Source: Pseudomonas sp. ICMP 561
Lineage (GTDB): Bacteria > Pseudomonadota > Gammaproteobacteria > Pseudomonadales > Pseudomonadaceae
Length of the DNA: 64,000 bases
NCBI RefSeq assembly: GCF_002699985.1
Contig: NZ_LKBT01000015.1
Coordinates: 1-64,000, forward strand
Direction of reading: 5' to 3'
Below the pieces are notes generated by a model. That model was not told the origin of the DNA, did not search any database, and saw only the letters and a program-made list of their open reading frames with translations. Shown here in pieces: positions 41,054 to 50,547 of this stretch. The translations under genes and the position numbers were made by a program. Each line of letters opens with the position of its first letter. Position 1 is the first letter of the stretch.

Positions 41054-41145
41054 CTGTAGGAGCGCGCTTGCCCGCGATCGCGTTTCTTCCGGCACTTTGA
41101 TGTTGGATGGAGGAAAGTCATCGCGGGCAAGCGCGCTCCTACAGG
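41054..41145. repeat. REP doublet (GTAGGAGCGCGCTTGCCCGCGATCGC type)
   Basis: Inverted pair CCTGTAGGAGCGCGCTTGCC and ...GGCAAGCGCGCTCCTACAGG between the GTPase gene and the YkgJ-family gene. Confidence 0.85.
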
Positions 41146-41252
41146 AATAGCGCTCGGCCACCACCGGTAGTCGCTTTGCAAAATTTTGCCTACGCGAAAT
41201 CAACAAGCACCGGTATCATCGCGCGCCCGATACACCCGGAACCGTATTGCTC

Positions 41253-41708
41253 ATGAAACCGACCTTGATCGCCGCCGCAGAAATCGACCGTATCGATACC
41301 TGGGCCAAATACTCCAGCCATATGTGCGGAGGCTGTATTTCCAGCTGCTGCACGCTGCCTGTTGAAGTGAAGATCAAGGACTTGATCCGCATCGGCATCG
41401 TCGATGACTTCGAGCGCGGCGAACCTGCGAAGAACATCGCCAAGCGTTTGCAGAAGGAAGGGATTGTCGAGCGCTACAACCAGAAATCAGAAATCTTCAC
41501 CTTGCAGCGCATGAGCAACAACGACTGCCTGTATCTGGATCGCAAGAGCCGCCTGTGCACCATCTACGACAAACGCCCGGATACCTGCCGCAACCACCCC
41601 AAGGTCGGCCCGCGTCCCGGCTACTGTGCTTACAAGCCTAAAGATGTGGTTCGTCAGGCGAGCGGCACGCTGAAGAACAACACCAGCACGCCGTTTCCGA
41701 AGTTTTAA
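41253..41708 (+). CDS. YkgJ family cysteine-cluster protein
   Basis: A 151-residue protein with the YkgJ-type metal or Fe-S cluster cysteines: CGGCISSCC in the N-terminal third, then CLYLDRKSRLC, DTCRNHP and GYC. Such clusters resemble the Fe-S/zinc CxxCxxxxC proteins of the UPF0153 family, whose role is not established. The ATG at 41253 gives MKPTLIAAAEIDRI; a TTG at 41247 is an alternative. Convergent with typA, with a shared terminator. Confidence 0.85.
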   Translation: MKPTLIAAAEIDRIDTWAKYSSHMCGGCISSCCTLPVEVKIKDLIRIGIVDDFERGEPAKNIAKRLQKEGIVERYNQKSEIFTLQRMSNNDCLYLDRKSRLCTIYDKRPDTCRNHPKVGPRPGYCAYKPKDVVRQASGTLKNNTSTPFPKF

Positions 41709-41729
41709 AGGGATCTATACCCGGATCCC

Positions 41730-41807
41730 GGTAGGAGCGAACTTGTTCGCGAGGCAATATTTCTGATCAAGCAGGACCGAAGCCTCGCCAACAAGTTGGC
41801 TCCTACC
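41730..41807. repeat. REP doublet
   Basis: CGGTAGGAGCGAACTTGTTC and the partner CCAACAAGTTGGCTCCTACC, upstream of the bidirectional terminator. Confidence 0.8.
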
Positions 41808-41840
41808 AAGACAAACGCTACTCCCTCGCACCACACAAAC

Positions 41841-41879
41841 AAAAACGCCCCCGACCTTGCGGTCGGGGGCGTTTTTTTT
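41841..41879. terminator. Bidirectional terminator between the YkgJ-family gene and typA
   Basis: A-rich start, then CGCCCCCGACC, loop TTGC, GGTCGGGGGCG and a T8 tract: a very stable symmetric hairpin able to stop both convergent genes. Confidence 0.9.
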
Positions 41880-41897
41880 AGCCTGATTAAAAACTAA

Positions 41898-43718
41898 TCA
41901 GTTCTTGGCTTTCTTGGCAGCGCGGGTACGCTCGCTTTCGTCCAGGATCTTCTTACGAAGACGGATGGACTTAGGAGTCACTTCGCACAGCTCGTCGTCC
42001 TGGATGAATTCCAGAGCCTGTTCAAGGGTGAACTTGACCGGCGGAACCAGAGCGATAGTCTCGTCTTTACCCGAAGCACGCATGTTGTCGAGCTTCTTGC
42101 CTTTGGTTGGGTTGATACCCAGGTCGTTGTCGCGGCTGTTCAAGCCAACGATCTGACCGCAGTAGATCTCTTGACCGTGTTCAACGAACAGCTTGCCACG
42201 AGCCTGCAGGGTTTCCAGCGAGTAGGTCAGAGCCTTGCCGGTTTCAACCGAAACCAGAACGCCGTTCTGACGGCCAGACACATCGCCCGACTTCATGGTG
42301 TCGTAACGGTCGAAGATCGAGGTCAGGATGCCTGCACCGGAGGTGAGGGTCAGGAACTCGTTACGGAAACCGATCAGGCCACGAGCAGGGATGTTGTACT
42401 CAAGGCGCACACGGCCCTTGCCATCCGGAACCATGTTGGTCAGATCGCCTTTACGCAGACCCATTTGCTCCATGATGGAACCCTGGGATTCTTCTGGCAG
42501 GTCGATGGTGACGTTTTCAAACGGTTCCTGCTTCACGCCGTCAACAACACGGATGATCACTTCTGGACGACCGACACCCATTTCGAAGCCTTCGCGACGC
42601 ATGGTTTCGATCAGTACCGACAAGTGCAGCTCACCACGGCCCGAGACCTTGAACTTGTCAGCGGTGTCGCCTTCTTCAACGCGCAGAGCAACGTTGTACA
42701 GCAGCTCCTTGTCCAGACGTTCCTTGATGTTACGGGACGTCACGAACTTGCCTTCTTTACCGCAGAACGGCGAGTCGTTTACCTGGAAGGTCATCGAAAC
42801 GGTAGGTTCGTCAACGGTCAACGGCACCATTGCTTCCACGTTCAGTGGATCGCACAGGGTGTCGGAGATGAACAGCGAATCCATACCGCTGATGCAGACG
42901 ATGTCGCCAGCGGCGGCTTCTTCAACGTCGATGCGGTGCAGACCGTGGTGACCCATCAGCTTCAGGATACGACCGTTACGGCGTTTGCCGTCGGCGCTGA
43001 TCGCTACAACCGGGGTGTTCGGCTTGACGCGACCACGAGCGATACGGCCAACGCCGATAACACCCAGGAAGCTGTTGTAGTCCAGAGCGGAGATCTGCAT
43101 CTGGAAAGGACCGTCACGGTCAACAGACGGCGCTGGTACGTTGTCGACGATCGACTGGTACAGCGGGGTCATGTCTTCAGCCATTTCAGCGTGGTCCAGA
43201 CCGGCAATACCGTTCAGGGCCGAGGCGTAGACGACTTTGAAGTCCAGCTGTTCTTCGGTAGCACCCAGGTTGTCGAACAGGTCGAAGATCTGATCCAGAA
43301 CCCAGTCCGGACGCGCGCCTGGACGGTCAACCTTGTTGATGACCACGATTGGACGCAGGCCGGCTTCGAAAGCCTTCTTGGTCACGAAACGGGTTTGCGG
43401 CATAGGGCCGTCTTGAGCGTCAACCAGCAGCAGCACGGAGTCAACCATCGACATTACGCGCTCAACTTCACCACCGAAGTCGGCGTGGCCCGGGGTGTCC
43501 ACGATGTTGATGTGGTAGCCGTTCCAGTTGATGGCGGTGTTTTTCGCCAGAATGGTAATACCGCGCTCTTTCTCCTGGTCGTTGGAGTCCATCACGCGCT
43601 CGTCGTTGAGCTCGTTACGCTCCAGAGTGCCGGATTGGCGCAAGAGTTTGTCTACCAGGGTGGTTTTACCATGGTCAACGTGAGCAATGATGGCGATGTT
43701 GCGTAGATTTTCGATCAC
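41898..43718 (-). CDS. typA: Translational GTPase TypA/BipA
   Basis: A 606-residue ribosome-associated GTPase of the EF-G type. The G domain is at the N-terminus ([38 protein letters not shown]), then domain II, EF-G-like domain III/V and the BipA-specific C-terminal domain. It assists 50S subunit assembly and growth at low temperature or stress. Full length and strongly conserved; thiI lies upstream on the same strand. Confidence 0.97.
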   Translation of the reverse strand: MIENLRNIAIIAHVDHGKTTLVDKLLRQSGTLERNELNDERVMDSNDQEKERGITILAKNTAINWNGYHINIVDTPGHADFGGEVERVMSMVDSVLLLVDAQDGPMPQTRFVTKKAFEAGLRPIVVINKVDRPGARPDWVLDQIFDLFDNLGATEEQLDFKVVYASALNGIAGLDHAEMAEDMTPLYQSIVDNVPAPSVDRDGPFQMQISALDYNSFLGVIGVGRIARGRVKPNTPVVAISADGKRRNGRILKLMGHHGLHRIDVEEAAAGDIVCISGMDSLFISDTLCDPLNVEAMVPLTVDEPTVSMTFQVNDSPFCGKEGKFVTSRNIKERLDKELLYNVALRVEEGDTADKFKVSGRGELHLSVLIETMRREGFEMGVGRPEVIIRVVDGVKQEPFENVTIDLPEESQGSIMEQMGLRKGDLTNMVPDGKGRVRLEYNIPARGLIGFRNEFLTLTSGAGILTSIFDRYDTMKSGDVSGRQNGVLVSVETGKALTYSLETLQARGKLFVEHGQEIYCGQIVGLNSRDNDLGINPTKGKKLDNMRASGKDETIALVPPVKFTLEQALEFIQDDELCEVTPKSIRLRKKILDESERTRAAKKAKN

Positions 43719-43862
43719 TTGTGTATCTCGATCAGAGGATTCGGTTAGCTGAATACTGCTAAACAGCTATTTATAACGTCAGAGTCGGCCAAAGCCGTTA
43801 CGGCTAGACGACTGGCGTCGGGGGGCCGGTGACGCAAGCCACAGGCAAACAGCCCCGGGCAC

Positions 43863-45317
43863 TTAGCTCGGTCTATAAACGCGCACATTGGCATACCCCT
43901 CACTGAGCAAATGGTGAGCATGCAGGCGACTCATGACGCCTTTGTCGCAATACAACAGGTACTGGCGCGTGTTATCCAGTTCCTTGAAGCGGCTGTTCAG
44001 TGCATAGAACGGCAGCGCCTGTACTTCAATACCAGGCAATACCAGCGGCTGATCTTCCTGAGCATCCGGGTGACGGATGTCAACGATGACCTGCCCTGCC
44101 AGTGCCTGACTGACTTCTTCTATCTCGACACTCTGGCTCAGATCGTCAATCACACGATCGATCGAAACCAGTTTGGCGTTCTCCAGCGCTCGCTCGAGAA
44201 CCGCCATGTCGAACTGTTGCTCTTCGTACTCAACGCGGTTGCGCTTGGCGTTGGTCTTGGGGTTGATCGAAATCACCCCGCAATACTCAGGCATATGCCT
44301 GGCGAAATCGGCAGTACCGATTTCAACCGCCTGATCGACGATGTCCTGCTTGTGGCTGGTGATCAACGGACGCAAAACCAGCTTGTCAGTCGCGGCGTCA
44401 ATCAACGACAGGTTCGGCAACGTCTGGCTGGCAACCTGTGAAATCGCTTCGCCGGTAACCAGCACATCGATATCAAGACGGTCAGCGATAGAGGATGCAG
44501 CGCGTAACATCATACGCTTCAAAACTACACCCATATGACTGTTATCGACTTTCTGCAGGATTTCTCCGAGAACTTCCTCGAAAGGCACGCTGATAAACAG
44601 CACGCGCTGGGAGCTGCCGTACTTCTTCCAGATGAAATGCGCGACTTCCATCACGCCCAGTTCATGGGCGCGACCGCCCAGATTGAAGAAGCAGAAATGC
44701 GCCATCAGCCCGCGACGCATGACCTGATAGGCCGCCACGGTCGAATCGAAACCACCGGACATCAACACGAGGGTTTGTTCAAGGGCGCCTAACGGGTATC
44801 CGCCGACACCATTGTGCTGGCTGTGGATGACAAACAACCGTTTGTCGCGAATTTCCATTCGCACCACGATTTCCGGCTTTTTCAGCTCGATACCGGCAGC
44901 ACCGCACTGCTTGCGCAACTGGCTACCGACGTATTTTTCGACATCCATGGAGCTGAATGCATGCTTGCCCGCTCGCTTGCAGCGCACCGAAAACATCTTG
45001 CCCGGCAGCAGATCGGCGTAGTGCAGCTTGCACTTGGCAACGATGTCGTCCATGTCGCCCAGCGGGTATTCGGCCACCTGAAGGAAATTGGCGATGCCCG
45101 GCATGCAGCTCAGGCGGTCGGTCATGTCCTGCAGGACCTTGGGGTCGGTCAGTTTCGTCTGAACCTCGAGGTTGTCCCACGAGCCATCCACCACCAGTAC
45201 CGGGTCCAGATCACGGAGCACGGTACGGATGTTCTTGGCCAGCTGGCGGATGAATTGCTTACGCACCGGCGGGCTTTTGATGATGATTTCGGGGAAGACT
45301 TTTACGATTAGTTTCAT
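43863..45317 (-). CDS. thiI: tRNA 4-thiouridine synthetase / thiazole sulfur transferase ThiI
   Basis: A 484-residue protein with three parts: an N-terminal ferredoxin-like/THUMP region (about 1-165), the PP-loop AANH ATPase domain ([13 protein letters not shown]) and a C-terminal rhodanese domain with the persulfide Cys457 ([10 protein letters not shown]). It makes s4U8 in tRNA and can feed sulfur to ThiS for thiamine. The ATG at 45317 gives [11 protein letters not shown] as expected; the in-frame upstream part is not conserved. Divergent from glnA. Confidence 0.96.
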   Translation of the reverse strand: MKLIVKVFPEIIIKSPPVRKQFIRQLAKNIRTVLRDLDPVLVVDGSWDNLEVQTKLTDPKVLQDMTDRLSCMPGIANFLQVAEYPLGDMDDIVAKCKLHYADLLPGKMFSVRCKRAGKHAFSSMDVEKYVGSQLRKQCGAAGIELKKPEIVVRMEIRDKRLFVIHSQHNGVGGYPLGALEQTLVLMSGGFDSTVAAYQVMRRGLMAHFCFFNLGGRAHELGVMEVAHFIWKKYGSSQRVLFISVPFEEVLGEILQKVDNSHMGVVLKRMMLRAASSIADRLDIDVLVTGEAISQVASQTLPNLSLIDAATDKLVLRPLITSHKQDIVDQAVEIGTADFARHMPEYCGVISINPKTNAKRNRVEYEEQQFDMAVLERALENAKLVSIDRVIDDLSQSVEIEEVSQALAGQVIVDIRHPDAQEDQPLVLPGIEVQALPFYALNSRFKELDNTRQYLLYCDKGVMSRLHAHHLLSEGYANVRVYRPS

Positions 45318-45413
45318 GAAAACAGCGCGCGAGGTGCCAGCCGAAAAAGAGGGGGCGGGATTATAGCGGAAATTGCTCAAGGTTTAACCAGTTATCGTGC
45401 AACCGATCATCGA

Positions 45414-45461
45414 CGCACCAAAAAAGACCTGCCGGACAATATGCAGCCTCATTGTGGTGCG
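45414..45461 (+). promoter_or_regulatory. NtrC-like binding sites upstream of glnA
   Basis: AGCCTCATTGTGGTGCG (45445-45461) matches 10 of 14 informative bases of the NtrC consensus TGCACCA-N3-TGGTGCA. A half-site CGCACCA lies at 45414-45420. They are about 75-115 bases upstream of a sigma-54 promoter, the usual enhancer position. Confidence 0.5.
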
Positions 45462-45533
45462 TTAAATTTTCAAATCGACGATTTTTATCCCTGAATTGCT
45501 AGCGTTTCGGGCATAAAACCCATCTCGGGGCAC

Positions 45534-45549
45534 TGGCATGCAATTTGCT
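45534..45549 (+). promoter_or_regulatory. Sigma-54 promoter P1 of glnA
   Basis: TGGCATGCAATTTGCT: the -24 GG and -12 GC are 12 bases apart and the flanks match TGGCAC-N5-TTGC with one difference. Confidence 0.7.
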
Positions 45550-45570
45550 CCCTTGTGAGGCAGGTTGCCT

Positions 45571-45585
45571 TGGCAGAGTATTTGC
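45571..45585 (+). promoter_or_regulatory. Sigma-54 promoter P2 of glnA
   Basis: TGGCAGAGTATTTGC: a second -24/-12 element with the same 12-base GG-GC spacing, 37 bases after the first and about 67 bases before the start codon. Confidence 0.6.
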
Positions 45586-45651
45586 GCCGGCATCACCCAA
45601 ATTCTAAGGGCCCAAACCATTAAATAGGCCCGAAGCCACCCGGAGGACACC

Positions 45652-47058
45652 ATGTCGAAGTCGGTTCAACTCATCAAAGATCATGACGTTAAGTGGATTG
45701 ATCTGCGCTTCACGGACACTAAAGGTACACAGCACCACGTGACCATGCCGGCTCGTGATGCGCTGGAAGACGACTTCTTCGAAGTCGGCAAGATGTTCGA
45801 CGGCTCCTCCATCTCTGGCTGGAAAGGCATCGAAGCCTCCGACATGATCCTGCTGCCGGACGACGAAACTGCCGTTCTCGATCCGTTCACCGAAGACCCA
45901 ACCCTGATCCTGGTTTGCGACATCATCGAACCTTCGACCATGCAAGGTTACGACCGCGACCCACGCGCTATCGCTCACCGCGCCGAGGAATACCTGAAAT
46001 CGACCGGTATTGGTGACACTGTATTCGCCGGTCCAGAGCCAGAATTCTTCATCTTCGACGAAGTGAAGTTCAAATCCGATATCTCCGGCTCCATGTTCAA
46101 GATCTACTCTGAGCAAGGTTCGTGGATGTCCGACGCCGACATCGAAGGCGGTAACAAGGGCCACCGTCCAGGCATCAAAGGCGGTTACTTCCCGGTTCCA
46201 CCATTCGACCATGACCACGAAATCCGCACCGCAATGTGCAACGCTCTGGAAGAAATGGGCCAGACCGTAGAAGTTCACCACCACGAAGTGGCGACTGCTG
46301 GTCAGAACGAAATCGGCGTGAAATTCAACACGCTGGTTAAAAAGGCTGACGAAGTTCAGACCCTGAAATACGTTGTTCACAACGTTGCTGACGCTTACGG
46401 CCGCACCGCTACCTTCATGCCTAAGCCTCTGTACGGCGATAACGGTTCGGGTATGCACGTTCACATGTCCATCTCCAAAGATGGCAAGAACACCTTCGCA
46501 GGCGAAGGCTATGCCGGCCTGTCCGACACCGCTCTGTACTTCATCGGCGGCATCATCAAGCACGGTAAGGCACTGAACGGCTTCACCAACCCGGCTACCA
46601 ACTCCTACAAGCGTCTGGTTCCAGGCTTCGAAGCTCCGGTCATGCTGGCCTACTCGGCTCGCAACCGTTCCGCTTCGATCCGTATTCCTTACGTCAGCAG
46701 CCCTAAAGGCCGCCGTATCGAAGCTCGCTTCCCGGATCCATCTGCCAACCCATACCTGGCCTTCGCAGCACTGCTGATGGCTGGCCTGGACGGCATCCAG
46801 AACAAGATCCACCCTGGCGACGCAGCTGACAAAAACCTGTATGACCTGCCGCCTGAAGAGGCCAAAGAGATCCCACAAGTTTGCGGCAGCCTGAAAGAAG
46901 CCCTGGAAGAGCTGGACAAAGGTCGTGCGTTCCTGACCAAAGGCGGCGTTTTCAGCGACGACTTCATCGACGCTTACATCGCCCTGAAAAGCGAAGAAGA
47001 AATCAAAGTACGTACCTTCGTACACCCACTGGAATACGAGCTGTACTACAGCTGCTGA
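45652..47058 (+). CDS. glnA: Type I glutamine synthetase
   Basis: A 468-residue dodecameric enzyme (GSI-beta) that makes glutamine from glutamate, ammonia and ATP. Family segments are [13 protein letters not shown](E)[13 protein letters not shown] and [13 protein letters not shown]. The adenylylation site is intact: Tyr397 in [11 protein letters not shown], as in enteric GlnA, so covalent control by GlnE is expected. It has two sigma-54 promoters and NtrC-like sites upstream and ntrBC 2.4 kb downstream. An ACCCGGAGGA Shine-Dalgarno precedes the ATG. Confidence 0.98.
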   Translation: MSKSVQLIKDHDVKWIDLRFTDTKGTQHHVTMPARDALEDDFFEVGKMFDGSSISGWKGIEASDMILLPDDETAVLDPFTEDPTLILVCDIIEPSTMQGYDRDPRAIAHRAEEYLKSTGIGDTVFAGPEPEFFIFDEVKFKSDISGSMFKIYSEQGSWMSDADIEGGNKGHRPGIKGGYFPVPPFDHDHEIRTAMCNALEEMGQTVEVHHHEVATAGQNEIGVKFNTLVKKADEVQTLKYVVHNVADAYGRTATFMPKPLYGDNGSGMHVHMSISKDGKNTFAGEGYAGLSDTALYFIGGIIKHGKALNGFTNPATNSYKRLVPGFEAPVMLAYSARNRSASIRIPYVSSPKGRRIEARFPDPSANPYLAFAALLMAGLDGIQNKIHPGDAADKNLYDLPPEEAKEIPQVCGSLKEALEELDKGRAFLTKGGVFSDDFIDAYIALKSEEEIKVRTFVHPLEYELYYSC

Positions 47059-47086
47059 TCCAGTCGCGTCAGTAATTGCGACGCAC

Positions 47087-47116
47087 AAAAGAGGCCTCCT
47101 TCGGGAGGCCTTTTTT
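47087..47116 (+). terminator. Rho-independent terminator of glnA
   Basis: AGGCCTCC, loop TTCG, GGAGGCCT followed by a T run; 28 bases after the glnA stop. Confidence 0.9.
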
Positions 47117-47200
47117 ATGGGCGGTATTTAACATGCGATATCTATTTGTTGCCCCACGCGCTACCAGCAAGCGCATGCTGTCGTATCGCGAACACCGCCG

Positions 47201-47292
47201 CTTGTAGGAGCGCACGAGCACCGCGAGGCCGCGATGGCGGTCTGTCTGATACGCCACCATCGCGGCCTCGCGGTGCTCGTGCGTTCCTACAG
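47201..47292. repeat. REP-like doublet (GTAGGAGCGCACGAGCACCGCGAGGC type)
   Basis: CTTGTAGGAGCGCACGAGCA and the partner TGCTCGTGCGTTCCTACAG; the arms extend inward to CGCGAGGCCGCGATGGCGG, forming a long near-palindrome. Same type as at 24544. Confidence 0.85.
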
Positions 47293-47336
47293 ATTCATTA
47301 TCAAATTACATCCCGACTCAGAAGAGAAAAAGAGAG

Positions 47337-47903
47337 ATGACCAATAAACCACGCCTGCTTTTCCTCTGCGCCACCTTCACCAGCCTGGCCGCCTGCGCAG
47401 TCACACCCACGACTTCACCCGCCCCTGCGCCGCTGGCACCTCTGATGGCGACGATCAGCGAGCGCCTTGCCATCGCAGACCAGGTCGCGCTGACCAAATG
47501 GGACAGCGGAAAACCGATTCAGGACAGCCCGCGTGAAGCCCAAGTCATCGCCGCTGCCGCAAAGCTCGCACCGACCTACAATCTGGATCCACAGGACGTC
47601 AGCCAATTCCTCGCTGCGCAGATCGAAGCGAACAAGCTGGTGCAGTACGCACTTCTCGCGAAATGGCACGAAGCCGGTAAGGCGCCAGACACTCCACGGC
47701 CGGATCTGGTCGGGCAGATTCGCCCACAACTGGATCAGCTACAGACGCGATTACTGAGCGAATACTCAGCCTTCGCGACATACCGTCAGGACCCACAATG
47801 CCCAAATTGGCTGATTCAACAGTCCCGACTGCAAGCCAAAGATCCGATTCATGATCTTGCACTGACTCGCGCCGTCGGCGAGTTGTGCGTTATCCGTAAA
47901 TGA
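47337..47903 (+). CDS. aroQ: Secreted chorismate mutase (AroQ-gamma), lipobox-bearing
   Basis: A 188-residue protein. The mature part matches the exported AroQ-gamma class: ERLAIADQVALTKWDSGKPIQDSPREAQVI, then QIEANKLVQYALLAKWHEAGKAP, and two Cys in the last third (PQCPNW and GELC) that normally form a disulfide. It converts chorismate to prephenate outside the cytoplasm. The signal peptide ends in a lipoprotein lipobox LAAC with Cys20, and Ala follows it, so an outer-membrane lipoprotein is predicted, whereas the known Pseudomonas enzyme is described as periplasmic. The start at 47337 has a GA-rich ribosome-binding site. Confidence 0.85.
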   Translation: MTNKPRLLFLCATFTSLAACAVTPTTSPAPAPLAPLMATISERLAIADQVALTKWDSGKPIQDSPREAQVIAAAAKLAPTYNLDPQDVSQFLAAQIEANKLVQYALLAKWHEAGKAPDTPRPDLVGQIRPQLDQLQTRLLSEYSAFATYRQDPQCPNWLIQQSRLQAKDPIHDLALTRAVGELCVIRK

Positions 47904-47981
47904 TCACGAGCCGCTTAAGCTGATTTATGTTCTATGCTGCGCCCAGTACACCGCCAACCGCATCAACGCCACGGAGCCTGC

Positions 47982-48506
47982 ATGCGCCGAAGCCTCATCT
48001 GTCTGCTGCTGTTTATCGCTTTGCCCGCAGCGGCGCAGATCTACAAATACACCGACGCCAACGGCAACGCCGCGTTCAGCAATCAACCGCCTGATGGTGT
48101 GAAGGCCAAGGTTGTCGAACTGCCGCCGCTCAATAGCGTTGATACCCAGAAAATGGCGACCCCGGCGACACCACCGCAAAATCCGCCGCCCCAGGCTCAG
48201 GCGCAAGCGGGCTACGAAACGCTGGAACTGGCCGATCTTCCGACCGACGAGGCGTTACGCGCCAACAACGGCACCTTCACCGTTGGCGTATCGATCAAAC
48301 CAAGATTGATGCAGGGGCATTTGCTGCAACTGGTGGTCGACGGCGACCTCTATGGCCAACCGGGCAACGTGCCGCGCCTGCAGGTCGTCAATATTGATCG
48401 TGGAGAGCACAGCTTTGCAGTGGCTGTGCTGGATAACGGCCGCATCATCCAGCAAAGCCCAACCATCACTCTGACGGTGCAGCGCGTTCATGTCGGCAAA
48501 CCTTGA
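47982..48506 (+). CDS. DUF4124 domain exported protein (first of two)
   Basis: A 174-residue protein with a signal peptide (RRSLICLLLFIALPAAA) and the DUF4124 start IYKYTDANGNAAFSNQPPDG in the first mature 40 residues, then a Pro/Gln-rich linker and a C-terminal beta domain (VVDGDLYGQPGNVPRLQVVNIDRGEHSFAVAVLD). The function is unknown. The start at 47982 opens the signal peptide; earlier in-frame codons do not. The next gene has the same layout and overlaps it by 17 bases, so the two are a tandem duplication and share a transcript. Confidence 0.85.
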   Translation: MRRSLICLLLFIALPAAAQIYKYTDANGNAAFSNQPPDGVKAKVVELPPLNSVDTQKMATPATPPQNPPPQAQAQAGYETLELADLPTDEALRANNGTFTVGVSIKPRLMQGHLLQLVVDGDLYGQPGNVPRLQVVNIDRGEHSFAVAVLDNGRIIQQSPTITLTVQRVHVGKP

Positions 48507-49137
48507 ATCCCGGCTGAGTATCAGCATGCTCGCCTGGCTGCTGATTACCCTGCCCACATCAGCGCTTGCGGAGGTGTATACCTATACGGACGCACAAGGT
48601 AACCGGGTCTTCACCGATCAGCCTCACAAGAACGCCAAACGTGTGGAGATCCTGCCCAGCAATAACACCACCGGATCGCCCCCCAAACGCACCGTCCAGC
48701 AAAGCGCGCCGCCCAAGGCAAAACCCAAAGCGATGTTTCGTTACGACCTGCTACGGATTCTGGTGCCAGAACCGGACGCAACGGTGCGCAGCGCCCAGGG
48801 CGAACTCATTGTCACCGTCACCAGCGACCCCGCCTTGCAGCCGGGTCATAGCTATCGGCTCCTGGTTGATGGTCAGCCTTACGCCCAAGCCGGACGAAGC
48901 CCTGTCTTCCCGTTGAAGAATGTAGATCGAGGTACTCACCAGCTCGCGGTGGAGATTCTCGATGAGACAGGACGCGTGCTGGAAAAAACGCCGAATCAGC
49001 CCTTCCACATGCTGCGTATTTCACTGGCGCAAAAGCGTCTCGCCAATCCCTGCAAAACCGCCGAATACGGCATCCGGCCTGAGTGCCCTATAAAGGACAA
49101 ACCAGAAGAAGAGAGCAGCATCCTGCCTTTCTTTTGA
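48490..49137 (+). CDS. DUF4124 domain exported protein (second of two)
   Basis: A 215-residue protein with a signal peptide (about 27 residues, ending SALA) and a DUF4124 start EVYTYTDAQGNRVFTDQPHKNA. A Lys/Pro-rich linker and a beta domain (LLVDGQPYAQAGRSPVFPLKNVDRGTHQLAVEILDE) parallel the previous protein, and an additional C-terminal tail has Cys residues (NPCKTAEYGIRPECP). It lies directly upstream of ntrBC, a placement common in Pseudomonas. The role is unknown. Confidence 0.85.
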   Translation: MSANLESRLSISMLAWLLITLPTSALAEVYTYTDAQGNRVFTDQPHKNAKRVEILPSNNTTGSPPKRTVQQSAPPKAKPKAMFRYDLLRILVPEPDATVRSAQGELIVTVTSDPALQPGHSYRLLVDGQPYAQAGRSPVFPLKNVDRGTHQLAVEILDETGRVLEKTPNQPFHMLRISLAQKRLANPCKTAEYGIRPECPIKDKPEEESSILPFF

Positions 49138-49162
49138 TTCAGATCCCCTCCCCAAACACCAA

Positions 49163-49239
49163 AGCCCTAAATTGGTGCAGGATATTGCAAGCCAGTGGAC
49201 CCACCACCCCATTTTGGTTCGAAAATGGTCCGCACCAAT
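49163..49239 (+). promoter_or_regulatory. NtrC-like sites upstream of ntrBC
   Basis: AGCCCTAAATTGGTGCA (49163-49179) matches 11 of 14 informative bases of TGCACCA-N3-TGGTGCA, including a perfect right half. A CGCACCA half-site is at 49231-49237. The site closely resembles the one before glnA. Confidence 0.45.
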
Positions 49240-49305
49240 GAACCATTCAAACGCACTGTCCAAAAAAAGCCCGATTTTGCAGATTAAACGCTTCTTTTCG
49301 GAGCC

Positions 49306-49322
49306 TTGGTTTGGTTTTTGCA
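49306..49322 (+). promoter_or_regulatory. Possible sigma-54 promoter of ntrBC
   Basis: TTGGTTTGGTTTTTGCA has GG and GC exactly 12 bases apart with a good TTGCA -12 part but a poor -24 flank (TTT for CAC). It is about 70 bases after the NtrC-like half-site and 140 bases before ntrB. Confidence 0.35.
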
Positions 49323-49461
49323 ACTTGGCTATAACAGCACCTTTATCTGCACTGGATACAAATGTATCAGTGGCGTTACCCACGCTGGAGAAGACCAACC
49401 AGCGCCTGCGACCCGAGGCTCGCCTGGAATCGCAATGAGCCAAAAGAGGTCAACGACTTTA

Positions 49462-50547
49462 ATGACTATCAGCGACGCGCTGCACCGTTTGTTACTCGAC
49501 AACCTGACCACTGCCACCATTCTGCTCAATGCCGACCTGCGCCTTGAGTACATGAACCCGGCAGCGGAGATGCTGCTGGCCATCAGCGGTCAGCGCAGCC
49601 ATGGGCAATTCATCAGCGAGCTGTTCACTGAATCTGCAGAAGCCCTGAGCTCCCTGCGCCAGGCGGTGGAACAAGCGCACCCGTTCACCAAACGCGAAGC
49701 CATGCTCACCGCCCTTACCGGCCAGACACTGACAGTTGATTACGCGGTAACGCCCATCCTCAGCCAGGGCGAGACCTTGTTGCTGCTGGAGGTCCATCCG
49801 CGTGACCGTCTGTTGCGCATCACCAAAGAAGAAGCGCAACTGTCCAAGCAGGAAACCACCAAAATGCTGGTGCGTGGCCTGGCTCACGAAATCAAGAATC
49901 CACTCGGCGGTATTCGTGGCGCAGCGCAATTACTGGCCCGGGAGCTGCCTGAAGAGAGTTTGAAGGACTACACCAACGTCATCATCGAGGAAGCCGACCG
50001 CCTGAGAAACCTGGTGGATCGCATGCTCGGATCGAACAAGTTGCCTTCGCTGGCCATGACCAACGTGCACGAAGTGCTCGAACGCGTCTGCAGCCTGGTC
50101 GAAGCAGAAAGCCAAGGGTGCATCACGCTGGTGCGCGACTATGATCCAAGTATTCCCGACGTATTGATCGACCGCGAACAGATGATTCAGGCCGTGCTCA
50201 ATATCGTGCGAAACGCGATGCAGGCCATCAGTAGCCAGAACGAGCTGCGTCTGGGCCGGATCAGCCTGCGTACTCGTGCGATGCGTCAGTTCACCATTGG
50301 CCATGTGCGTCACCGGCTGGTCAGCAAAATCGAAATCATCGACAACGGTCCTGGAATTCCCGCGGAGCTTCAGGAAACCATTTTCTACCCGATGGTCAGT
50401 GGCCGCCCTGACGGCACTGGGCTCGGTCTTGCGATAACGCAGAACATCATTAGTCAGCACCAGGGGCTGATCGAGTGTGACAGCCATCCTGGCCACACCA
50501 CCTTCTCGATCTTCCTGCCGCTGGAACAAGGAGCAGCTTCGACATGA
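49462..50547 (+). CDS. ntrB: Nitrogen regulation sensor kinase NtrB (GlnL)
   Basis: A 361-residue cytoplasmic histidine kinase with a PAS domain (about 5-115), a DHp helix with His142 in GLAHEIKNPLGG and a C-terminal ATPase domain (N-box NIVRNAMQA, DNGPGIP, GTGLGLAI). Under low nitrogen it phosphorylates NtrC; PII protein reverses it. It has no transmembrane segment. The start at 49462 matches the family N-terminus MTISDALHRLLLDNL. It overlaps ntrC by 4 bases. Confidence 0.96.
   Translation: MTISDALHRLLLDNLTTATILLNADLRLEYMNPAAEMLLAISGQRSHGQFISELFTESAEALSSLRQAVEQAHPFTKREAMLTALTGQTLTVDYAVTPILSQGETLLLLEVHPRDRLLRITKEEAQLSKQETTKMLVRGLAHEIKNPLGGIRGAAQLLARELPEESLKDYTNVIIEEADRLRNLVDRMLGSNKLPSLAMTNVHEVLERVCSLVEAESQGCITLVRDYDPSIPDVLIDREQMIQAVLNIVRNAMQAISSQNELRLGRISLRTRAMRQFTIGHVRHRLVSKIEIIDNGPGIPAELQETIFYPMVSGRPDGTGLGLAITQNIISQHQGLIECDSHPGHTTFSIFLPLEQGAAST

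Noticed and set aside
42171..43706. 511-codon plus-strand frame across typA
   Set aside because: Antisense shadow of typA, low-complexity-like translation rich in His, Gln and Val, no ribosome-binding site or family match.
45604..47088. 494-codon open frame on the minus strand across glnA
   Set aside because: It is antisense to the strongly conserved glutamine synthetase and its translation shows no family features; long antisense frames are common in GC-rich genes.
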